Assembly (NCBI GenBank): GCA_026985755.1
Contig: JALSPX010000021.1
Coordinates: 1 to 5,331, forward strand
DNA: 5,331 nt
Source of the DNA: Sulfurovum sp.
Lineage (GTDB): Bacteria; Campylobacterota; Campylobacteria; Campylobacterales; Sulfurovaceae
Direction: 5' to 3'
Positions 1 through 5,017 of the stretch are shown here, piece by piece. The notes beneath the pieces were generated by a model. It was not told where the DNA came from, searched no databases, and saw nothing but the letters and a program-made list of their open reading frames with translations. Every line of letters starts with the position of its first letter. Position 1 is the first letter of the stretch. The position numbers were made by a program, and so were the translations under genes.

Positions 1-116
1 ATACTTTGAATGGTTCTGCTTTGGCTGTGGGTCGTACGATTGTGGCGATTATGGAGAATTATCAGAATGAGGATGGAACGATTGAGATTCCTGAGGTATT
101 GAAACGATATATGTAA
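1..116 (+). CDS. serS: Seryl-tRNA synthetase, C-terminal end (partial)
   Basis: This is the last 37 complete codons of an ORF that enters from the left edge (first full codon at position 3) and stops at TAA 114-116. The peptide contains LNGSALAVGRTIVAIMEN and ends in IEIPEVLKRYM. That matches the end of bacterial SerRS: class II synthetase motif 3 (the Gly-Arg of VGRT, whose Arg contacts ATP) followed by the family's usual ending, here IPEVLKRYM. The enzyme is cytoplasmic and charges tRNA-Ser with serine using ATP. The catalytic core and tRNA-binding coiled coil lie outside the window, so intactness cannot be judged. It faces leuA tail to tail across a 162-bp gap, so the two are separate transcription units. 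Confidence 0.9.
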   Translation, partial: TLNGSALAVGRTIVAIMENYQNEDGTIEIPEVLKRYM

Positions 117-184
117 TTTTTGAAACTGCCTTGTATATAACTTGTGGCGTAGTTCTCTCTTCACTTTTTTAGAAAAAACGAAGC

Positions 185-238
185 AAAAAATCGTCGTTCC
201 TCTCAAATCGCTTTGCTTTCAAGGGTGTTTGGAACGAC
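185..238 (-). terminator. Probable intrinsic terminator of leuA
   Basis: Read on the minus strand, GTCGTTCC (238-231) and GGAACGAC (200-193) form a perfect 8-bp stem. It is followed at once by GA and six T residues (190-185), about 40 nt past the leuA stop codon. The 30-nt loop is long but can fold further (CAAA with TTTG, partial CCC-UU-AAA pairing). A stem followed by a T-run is the usual intrinsic-terminator layout. An alternative pairing of AAGCAAA (181-187) with TTTGCTT (212-218) competes with it. The same region may stop serS transcripts from the other side, although no clear T-run follows in that direction. Confidence 0.5.
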
Positions 239-242
239 AAGG

Positions 243-256
243 CACGCAGTCGCGTG
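243..256. repeat. Small GC-rich inverted repeat in the serS-leuA gap
   Basis: CACGC (243-247) and GCGTG (252-256) flank a 4-nt loop, giving a short GC-rich hairpin on either strand. Read rightward it is followed by ATTTAAT, which could act as a weak serS terminator. Together with the 193-200/231-238 repeat, most of the 162-bp gap is potential structure. I see no gene in 117-278. Confidence 0.35.
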
Positions 257-278
257 ATTTAATAGAAGAAGAGCAGAT

Positions 279-1835
279 TTAAATAGTCTTAGAAGTATCA
301 CTATAGCGTGACTTCAACTTCCCTTTCATACTCAAATAGCTGTTTAAAGCACCGATATAGGCTCTAGCAGAGGCTAACATGGTATCTATGTTAAGTCCAT
401 GTCCTATGATGGCTGGTTCGTCGTTAAAGGAGACTTTGACGGTTACTGAAGCCAAAGCATCTTTGCCTTCACTCACAGATTTTACTTTATAGTCATCGAG
501 TCTACCTTCATAGCCTGAGATACGGTCGATGGTTTTAAAAATAGCATCTATCGTACCCTCACCAATGCCTGCTTCAATGATTTCATTGTTATCTTTTTTG
601 ATTTTCACAGCGGCACTTGGTACACCATTTGAGCAATCCATCAATTGTAATGAAATTAACTCATAGACTTGTGTCGCTTTGGTCATTTCATTGGTAACTA
701 AGGCTCTTAAATCATCATCATAAATCTCTTTTTTTCTGTCTGCTAAGATTTTGAAACGCTCAAAGGATGCATTTAACGCATCGTCATCCAAAGTAAAGCC
801 TAATTTGGACAATTTGTCTTTGAAGGCTGCACGTCCAGAGTGTTTGCCTAATACTAAGGTATCATCTTTGATTAAGCCTATGCTCTCAGGGGTGATTATC
901 TCATAGGTCTCTTTATTTTTTAACATACCATCTTGGTGTATACCTGACTCATGTGCAAAGGCATTTTTACCGACGATGGCTTTGTTGGGTTGTGGCTCAA
1001 TGCCTGTGATGTTGGCTATCAAACGGCTGGATGGATATATCTCTTTGGTGTTGATATTTGTATCATACCCTGCAAAGACATCTGAACGGGTTTTTAATGC
1101 CATGACTATCTCTTCGAGTGCAGCATTTCCTGCACGTTCACCTAAACCATTGATAGTACATTCTACCTGTCTGGCACCATTGACAATGGCTTCAAGTGAA
1201 TTGGCAACCCCTAAGCCTAAGTCGTTGTGGTTATGTACAGAGATGATGGCACGACCAGCAGTATAGTCGCTCATCTCTTTGACCATCGCACCTATCTCAA
1301 AAGGAAGTCTAAATCCTACGGTGTCTGGTAAATTAATGGTGCTAGCACCTGCTTCTATCACGGCATCACTTATCTCTTTTAAGAAGCCCATATCTGAACG
1401 TCCTGCATCTTCACAGCTGAACTCTACATCATCGACAAAAGTACGTGCATACGCTACAGCGCGCACTGCACGTTTGATGACTTCCTCAGGAGTCATTTTG
1501 AGTTTGTGTTCCATGTGTATCTTAGAGGTAGCGATGAAGGTATGGATACGCTTCATTTTGGCTTTGGCGATGGCTTCACCAGCAGCTTTTACATCCGCAT
1601 CTATGGCTCTTGCCAAAGAACATATGGTAGAGTTATTTACTCTTTGTGCTATTTTGTCTATGGCATCAAAATCTCCAGGGCTCGCTGCTGCAAAACCTGC
1701 TTCAATGATGTCTACACCCAAACGCTCTAATTGTGCAGCGATTTGGATTTTCTCTTCGGTGTTCATAGATGCCCCAGGGCTCTGCTCACCATCTCTTAAT
1801 GTTGTGTCAAATATTTTTATTGTTTCAATACGCAT
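279..1835 (-). CDS. leuA: 2-isopropylmalate synthase
   Basis: LeuA condenses acetyl-CoA with 3-methyl-2-oxobutanoate to give 2-isopropylmalate, the committed step of leucine synthesis in the cytoplasm. The 518-residue product fits the long feedback-regulated form (E. coli LeuA is 523). It opens with the catalytic motif FDTTLRDGEQSPG (residues 9-21; Arg14 and metal ligand Asp15). Metal ligands His201 and His203 are in SVHNHNDLG, and GLGERAGN follows at 230-237 with Asn237 as the further ligand. HESGIHQDGMLK lies at 295-306 and GKHSGRAAF at 330-338. The C-terminal regulatory domain, about 390-518, carries GHGLNIDTMLASARAYIGALN-like sequence (478-498), the region that binds leucine for feedback inhibition in the family. 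The ATG at 1835 is chosen because the conserved part begins right after it and a TAAGG Shine-Dalgarno sits 8 nt upstream. An in-frame GTG at 1898 would add an unconserved 21-residue extension. A long structured leader precedes the gene. Confidence 0.96.
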   Translation of the reverse strand: MRIETIKIFDTTLRDGEQSPGASMNTEEKIQIAAQLERLGVDIIEAGFAAASPGDFDAIDKIAQRVNNSTICSLARAIDADVKAAGEAIAKAKMKRIHTFIATSKIHMEHKLKMTPEEVIKRAVRAVAYARTFVDDVEFSCEDAGRSDMGFLKEISDAVIEAGASTINLPDTVGFRLPFEIGAMVKEMSDYTAGRAIISVHNHNDLGLGVANSLEAIVNGARQVECTINGLGERAGNAALEEIVMALKTRSDVFAGYDTNINTKEIYPSSRLIANITGIEPQPNKAIVGKNAFAHESGIHQDGMLKNKETYEIITPESIGLIKDDTLVLGKHSGRAAFKDKLSKLGFTLDDDALNASFERFKILADRKKEIYDDDLRALVTNEMTKATQVYELISLQLMDCSNGVPSAAVKIKKDNNEIIEAGIGEGTIDAIFKTIDRISGYEGRLDDYKVKSVSEGKDALASVTVKVSFNDEPAIIGHGLNIDTMLASARAYIGALNSYLSMKGKLKSRYSDTSKTI

Positions 1836-1843
1836 TGTTTTAA

Positions 1844-1848
1844 CCTTA
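1844..1848 (-). promoter_or_regulatory. leuA ribosome binding site
   Basis: TAAGG on the minus strand lies 8 nt upstream of the ATG at 1835 and supports that start over the GTG at 1898. Its TAA is also the in-frame stop codon of the 35-codon ORF at 1953-1846, so translation of that ORF would bring ribosomes exactly onto this site. Confidence 0.7.
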
Positions 1849-1953
1849 ATGTTGTAAAAGCATATACTTGTATATGGTAGTGGAGGCTTTAGTCCCACCC
1901 CAAATTTTAAGTGATACTAAAGTCATCACTTCCAAGTGTATATGTATAATCAT
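1846..1953 (-). CDS. Possible 35-codon leader ORF ending on the leuA Shine-Dalgarno
   Basis: ATG at 1953 opens a 35-codon frame that stops with TAA at 1848-1846, inside the leuA ribosome binding site. The product reads MIIHIHLEVMTLVSLKI, then WGGTKASTTIYK, then YMLLQH. It has five leucines, two of them adjacent near the end. The start is poorly supported: an AGG lies 12 nt upstream, farther than ideal, and an alternative ATG at codon 10 has GGA only 4 nt before it. The frame covers the pseudoknot and the AU-rich hairpin, so it may be open only by chance. In favour are its exact junction with the leuA Shine-Dalgarno and the possibility of translational coupling. I do not recognise the peptide. 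Confidence 0.3.
   Translation of the reverse strand: MIIHIHLEVMTLVSLKIWGGTKASTTIYKYMLLQH
1861..1876 (-). promoter_or_regulatory. AU-rich hairpin just upstream of leuA
   Basis: On the minus strand CATATAC (1876-1870) and GTATATG (1867-1861) are perfect complements separated by AA; sterically this gives six pairs with a four-base loop. CTTTTAC follows, so it resembles a weak terminator, but the stem is almost all A-U and the T-run is short. It lies 25 nt before the leuA start. GTATATG could instead pair with a second CATATAC at 1944-1938, enclosing the pseudoknot, or with a third at 2093-2087 inside the first leader ORF. This makes it a candidate switching element. Confidence 0.45.
1887..1931 (-). 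promoter_or_regulatory. Predicted H-type RNA pseudoknot in the leuA leader
   Basis: On the minus-strand RNA, stem 1 is AAGUGAU (1931-1925) with AUCACUU (1915-1909). Stem 2 is CUUUAGU (1922-1916) with ACUAAAG (1893-1887). Both are perfect 7-bp pairings. Loop 1 is two bases (GA), no base separates stem 2's first strand from stem 1's second strand, and loop 3 is 15 bases (AAAAUUUGGGGUGGG). These lengths suit a coaxially stacked H-type pseudoknot: a 1-2 nt loop can cross the deep groove of about 6-7 bp. A conserved pseudoknot called the LEU element has been predicted upstream of leuA in Actinobacteria (recalled, not checked), so there is a parallel at the same gene. Competing pairings exist: CACUU (1936-1932) with AAGUG, and GUGG (1898-1895) with CCAC (1883-1880). 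No ligand or partner is known. Confidence 0.5.
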
Positions 1954-1974
1954 TGTCTAATTTTACCTAAATTT

Positions 1975-2029
1975 GATTAGGAAAGTAGAATAGAATGTTG
2001 TGTCGTTGAAAAAGTGGATAGTTAGACTA
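1975..2029 (-). promoter_or_regulatory. C-rich, G-poor stretch after the first leader ORF (candidate Rho-loading site)
   Basis: The 55 nt following the stop codon of the 24-codon ORF contain 16 C and only 2 G on the transcribed strand and look mostly unstructured, with repeated UC and CC pairs. A C-over-G bubble of this kind is the typical sign of a Rho utilisation site. Its place directly after a short leader ORF resembles the E. coli tnaC arrangement, where a ribosome held at the end of the peptide shields the rut site. This is a composition-based inference. There is no strict rut consensus, and no strong intrinsic terminator occurs in the leader, which makes a Rho-based mechanism worth considering. 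Confidence 0.35.
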
Positions 2030-2104
2030 TTAGAGAGTAATCTTTAGCAGGAGAGGGGCATAGTCTTTGGTAAAAATGTTGTGACCGTATATGATGTTTT
2101 TCAT
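2030..2104 (-). CDS. 24-codon leader ORF with a leucine run (candidate LeuL leader peptide)
   Basis: ATG at 2104 to TAA at 2032-2030 encodes MKNIIYGHNIFTKDY followed by APLLLKITL. The start is well supported: AGGAG (2115-2111) lies 6 nt upstream, the strongest Shine-Dalgarno among the genes here. A good sigma-70-type promoter places the transcript start about 16 nt before the ATG. Four of 24 residues are leucine: three in a row near the end (CTC, CTG, CTA) and one as the last codon (CTC). A short, well-initiated ORF at the 5' end of the leuA transcript with clustered codons for the pathway's end product is the hallmark of an attenuation leader peptide. The Leu density is lower than in E. coli LeuL, so the role remains an inference. 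The Leu20-Lys21 codons contain CTAAAG, identical to part of the downstream pseudoknot stem. Confidence 0.6.
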   Translation of the reverse strand: MKNIIYGHNIFTKDYAPLLLKITL

Positions 2105-2107
2105 AAT

Positions 2108-2150
2108 TTTCTCCTACTTTTTTGTTAGTATAACGAAAAAATAGGAGAAA
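2108..2150. repeat. 43-bp near-perfect dyad over the leuA promoter and leader-ORF Shine-Dalgarno
   Basis: Centred on 2129, 18 of 20 symmetric base pairs match. The outer arms are TTTCTCCTA (2108-2116) and TAGGAGAAA (2142-2150), and the inner arms are T-rich and A-rich with GTTA/TAAC around a 3-base centre. Mismatches are at 2117/2141 (a G-U wobble in minus-strand RNA) and 2123/2135. No T-run follows on either side, so it is not a standard terminator. The minus-strand -10 box lies at the centre. The AGGAG of the 24-codon ORF is in one arm and its complement is in the other, between the -35 and -10 boxes. It could be a repressor operator. Alternatively, in RNA reading through from ftsH, it could be a hairpin that hides the Shine-Dalgarno, which transcripts from the local promoter would not form. 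Confidence 0.75.
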
Positions 2151-2155
2151 GGCAA
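2127..2155 (-). promoter_or_regulatory. Promoter of the leuA leader and leuA
   Basis: On the minus strand TATACT (2132-2127) is a good -10 box. TTGCCT (2155-2150) is a 4/6 match to the -35 consensus with a 17-bp spacer. Campylobacterota sigma-70 promoters often lack a clear -35, so this is relatively strong. The expected start is near 2120, about 16 nt before the leader ORF. The -35 box lies within 10 bp of the ftsH stop codon. The palindromic context also gives a rightward -10-like TATAAC (2129-2134), so weak antisense transcription into ftsH is possible. Confidence 0.6.
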
Positions 2156-2158
2156 ACA

Positions 2159-4189
2159 TTATGCTTCTGGATTCTCCTGTTCTTCTTTTGCTTTTGCCTC
2201 TTCTATGGCACGTTCAGCCTCAAAAGCCTCTCTTTGTTCTTTTGCCATTGCTTCTGCTTTGGCTATTTTTTCTCCATGGGCCAGGCGACTCTCCATGCCA
2301 TGCTCTTTTTCAAAATCTTCTATAATGGATCGTACTTTTTTACCCTCTATGACCTCTACATCTAATAATATTTTAGTCATCTTTTCTATAGCCGGACTGT
2401 ATTGCGTGAGTGTCTCTTTCACATAGGTATAACGTTCATTAAGCGTAGTGCGGATAAAGTTATCCATATCTTCCGCCATCTTTTCACTATAGTCCGTACT
2501 CACTGCTCCTCCACCCAGAAAAGAGTTAGATGAGCGTGAAAGTACCATAAGACCAGCTACATCCGTCATACCATAGACAGATATCATATCTTTAAGTATC
2601 GCTGTGGCACGATCTAGGTCATTTCCTGCCCCTGTACTTATCTCCTTGATAAAGACCTCTTCTGCTGCACGTCCGCCAAGAAGTACGTCTATCTCTGCCA
2701 TAAGCTCATGTTTCTGTTTTAAAAACCTGTCTTCATCATCTGGTAAGTGCAAGGTATACCCTAAAGCCCCAAGACCTCTAGGGATGATAGAGACTTTGGT
2801 AACACGTGTTGCACCTTTGGTTAGTTCTGCCATGAGTGCATGACCACTTTCGTGGTAGGCGACAATTTTTTTCTCAACTTCAGAGATTTTACGGTTTTTC
2901 TTCTCTAGTCCTACAAATGAACGCTCAATCGACTCTAATAAATCAGACTGTTCTATCTCTTTTTTATTGGCACGTCCTGCGAGTAGGGCTGCTTCATTGA
3001 TGATGTTTGCCAAATCAGCACCTGCAAGACCAGCCGTCTGTTTGGCAACCACTGAGAGGTCTACATTACGAGAGAGTTTGACCCCTTTTGAGTGTACTTT
3101 TAAGATAGCCAAACGCCCATCAAAGTCTGGTTTGTCTACCAATACTTGTCTATCAAAACGTCCTGCACGAAGTAGGGCTGCATCAAGTGTTTCTGGTCTG
3201 TTGGTAGCTGCGAGTACAATGACAGGTGTATCTGTACCAAAACCATCCATCTCTGCTAGGAGTTGGTTAAGGGTTTGTTCACGCTCGTCATTCCCACCCA
3301 TTTGACCACCACTTGCACGAGATTTACCAATAGCGTCTATCTCATCGATAAAGATAATAGAAGGGGCTTCCTTTTTTGCTTGAGCAAAAAGGTCACGTAC
3401 ACGGCTAGCTCCCACACCTACAAACATCTCTATAAATCCTGAACCACTCACAGAGAAGAAAGGCACAGATGCCTCACCTGCGACTGCTTTGGCAAGGAGT
3501 GTTTTACCTGTCCCTGGAGGTCCTACCAGTAAAAGTCCTTTAGGTATTTTGGCTCCTAGCTCCATATAGCGTTCAGGGAATTTAAGGAAGTCAACTATCT
3601 CTTTGACTTCATCTTTGGCTTCTTCTACCCCTTGGACATCAGAAAATTTTGTGTCTGGTTTTTCAGAGTTTATAAGTTTATCAGCTTTACCTGCACCCAG
3701 TATGCCTCCACCCATGCCTTTAGACATTTTCCTAGCAAGAAAAATCCAAATAGCAAAAAAGATAAGAATAGGAAGGAGTGAACTCAATAGTTCTGTCATA
3801 AAATTTCCACCGATTACACCCTCATAGGTGATATTTTTTTTCTCCAATAAAGGAATGAGATCTTTATCATAGGTAGGGACATTTTGTGCAACATAGAGTA
3901 CTTTGCGTCCATTCTCTTCTGCAACTGCTTCGATAGTCGTCTGTGTAAGCTTAACAGACTTGACTGTGCCTTTTTCTATCTCTTTTTTTATCTCAGAATA
4001 TTTTACTCTTTTTGTTTGTGTCACTTGTGTTCCAGAGTTGAGCATACTACCCATTCCTTGGCTACCTTCACCGATAAATGCTTTAAAAAGAAAAATAATC
4101 ACTATAGCAAAAATAGCAAAAGCCAAGAGAGGATTATCGTTGAAAAAATTGTTATTATTGTCGTTTTGATTACTGTTTTTATCTGCCAT
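2159..4189 (-). CDS. ftsH: ATP-dependent zinc metalloprotease FtsH
   Basis: FtsH is a membrane-anchored hexameric AAA+ protease that extracts and degrades misfolded membrane proteins and selected cytoplasmic proteins. The 676-residue product has an Asn-rich cytoplasmic N-terminus (5-14), a first membrane segment (about 21-39), a periplasmic domain (about 40-130) and a second membrane segment (about 134-152). The AAA module shows Walker A GPPGTGKT (223-230), pore-loop Phe256-Val-Gly, Walker B IIFIDEID (278-285) and the second region of homology ATNRPETLDAALLRAGRFDR (328-347) with its arginine fingers. The protease domain carries the zinc motif HESGH (446-450), with the third ligand expected at Asp524 in GAGNDLDRAT. 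The C-terminal tail (about 636-676) is rich in Ala, Glu and Lys and probably helical; the protein is longer than E. coli FtsH (644). All catalytic residues are present. It starts 3 nt after prmA with AAGGA 10 nt upstream of ATG, so the two are co-transcribed. Confidence 0.97.
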   Translation of the reverse strand: MADKNSNQNDNNNNFFNDNPLLAFAIFAIVIIFLFKAFIGEGSQGMGSMLNSGTQVTQTKRVKYSEIKKEIEKGTVKSVKLTQTTIEAVAEENGRKVLYVAQNVPTYDKDLIPLLEKKNITYEGVIGGNFMTELLSSLLPILIFFAIWIFLARKMSKGMGGGILGAGKADKLINSEKPDTKFSDVQGVEEAKDEVKEIVDFLKFPERYMELGAKIPKGLLLVGPPGTGKTLLAKAVAGEASVPFFSVSGSGFIEMFVGVGASRVRDLFAQAKKEAPSIIFIDEIDAIGKSRASGGQMGGNDEREQTLNQLLAEMDGFGTDTPVIVLAATNRPETLDAALLRAGRFDRQVLVDKPDFDGRLAILKVHSKGVKLSRNVDLSVVAKQTAGLAGADLANIINEAALLAGRANKKEIEQSDLLESIERSFVGLEKKNRKISEVEKKIVAYHESGHALMAELTKGATRVTKVSIIPRGLGALGYTLHLPDDEDRFLKQKHELMAEIDVLLGGRAAEEVFIKEISTGAGNDLDRATAILKDMISVYGMTDVAGLMVLSRSSNSFLGGGAVSTDYSEKMAEDMDNFIRTTLNERYTYVKETLTQYSPAIEKMTKILLDVEVIEGKKVRSIIEDFEKEHGMESRLAHGEKIAKAEAMAKEQREAFEAERAIEEAKAKEEQENPEA

Positions 4190-4192
4190 GTC

Positions 4193-5017
4193 TTATTTGT
4201 CCTTCTTGTAAATAAGTGTTACCCACTCATCTATCTGTATTCTTTTTTCTAATATTAAATCTTTATATGCTTCAAGCACAATCTCTTCTTTTTTGTCTAA
4301 AATACCTGAAAGTACAAGATATCCATATTGTTGTGTTGCCATTTTTAACTCTTTGGCTATACATCTAAGTACATCAGGAATAATATTTGCGATGACTATA
4401 TCATAAGTTTTCTGTGTTTTATTCATAGAACCCTCCCAAAGAGCATCATATTTTTCTTTGTTGAGTAAAAAGTTTTCTTCTGTGTTTTTAATAGAGATAG
4501 GATCAGTATCACATAATGAGACTGTAGCTCCTAATTTTTTGCACGCCAATCCCAATATACCTGATCCACAGCCTACATCTATGATTGTATGGTGTGCTTG
4601 TACATACTCACTTATAGCCTGTAGACAAGCAAGTGTTGTAGGATGATGCCCTGAACCAAAAGCAAGTGCTGGATTAATGATAATATGAATAAAATCCTCT
4701 TTAGGTGCGTACCAACTTGGAGAAATATAAAATTTTCCAGCCTCTATAGGCTCGATAGAGTCTTTGTACTTTTGAATCCAATCTTGGTTTTCTTTTTCTT
4801 CGAGGATGTATTGCATATCAATACTCTCACCCAAAGTGCCAGCTAAGGATACTAGCGCATCTTTAACGTAAGTTAAATCAGATTCACTGCGTACGATGAT
4901 TTTTTCATACCCTATCTCTACGCCATCTCCTGCGATATTGGCTACAAAATCTGCGATAAACTCTACAAAGTAATCATTGAGGGTGATAGTGAGTTCATAA
5001 TAGTTACTCTTCGTCAT
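4193..5017 (-). CDS. prmA: Ribosomal protein L11 methyltransferase
   Basis: PrmA uses S-adenosylmethionine to methylate ribosomal protein L11 in the cytoplasm. The 274-residue product has a substrate-recognition N-terminal domain (about 1-85) and a class I methyltransferase domain. Its family signature INPALAFGSGHHPTT (114-128) is a variant of the usual DPGLAFGTGTHPTT. The SAM motif I IDVGCGSGILGLA (146-158) follows, then the acidic residue ending strand 2 (LCDTD, Asp170) and IANII (209-213) at the motif IV position. The ATG at 5017 is preferred because the Campylobacterota family begins with a YYEL-type segment, here at residues 6-9 (NYYELT). The upstream TTG at 5053 has a Shine-Dalgarno only 2 nt away, too close. 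The Shine-Dalgarno of the chosen start is weak (AAGAAG, 6 nt away). The ATG overlaps the stop codon of a 27-codon ORF, which suggests coupled translation. ftsH follows after 3 nt. Confidence 0.93.
   Translation of the reverse strand: MTKSNYYELTITLNDYFVEFIADFVANIAGDGVEIGYEKIIVRSESDLTYVKDALVSLAGTLGESIDMQYILEEKENQDWIQKYKDSIEPIEAGKFYISPSWYAPKEDFIHIIINPALAFGSGHHPTTLACLQAISEYVQAHHTIIDVGCGSGILGLACKKLGATVSLCDTDPISIKNTEENFLLNKEKYDALWEGSMNKTQKTYDIVIANIIPDVLRCIAKELKMATQQYGYLVLSGILDKKEEIVLEAYKDLILEKRIQIDEWVTLIYKKDK

Noticed and set aside
1836..1898. Extending leuA to an in-frame GTG at 1898
   Set aside because: The extra 21 residues have no family resemblance and overlap the pseudoknot. The ATG at 1835 has a well-spaced TAAGG and is followed at once by the conserved N-terminus.
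1887..1901. GGGGTGGGAC in the leuA leader as a T-box antiterminator sequence
   Set aside because: It loosely recalls the T-box core, but there is no specifier stem, no terminator/antiterminator pair, and T-boxes are not expected in this phylum. The G-run is better explained as pseudoknot loop 3.
1945..1970. A second promoter near TAAAAT just upstream of the second leader ORF
   Set aside because: A single -10-like hexamer in AT-rich DNA without other support is weak. It would place the start about at the ATG of that ORF; the promoter at 2127-2155 is much better.
2108..2150. Reading the 43-bp dyad as the intrinsic terminator of ftsH
   Set aside because: The T-run is inside the 5' arm on the minus strand; the 3' arm ends in AGGAGAAAATTATG with no T-tract. 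Termination by another route cannot be excluded.
3884..4252. Plus-strand ORF of 122 codons opposite the 5' end of ftsH, and similar plus-strand ORFs opposite leuA, ftsH and prmA
   Set aside because: They lie antisense to genes with clear family motifs, have biased compositions reflecting the reverse strand, and show no recognisable domains or convincing start signals.
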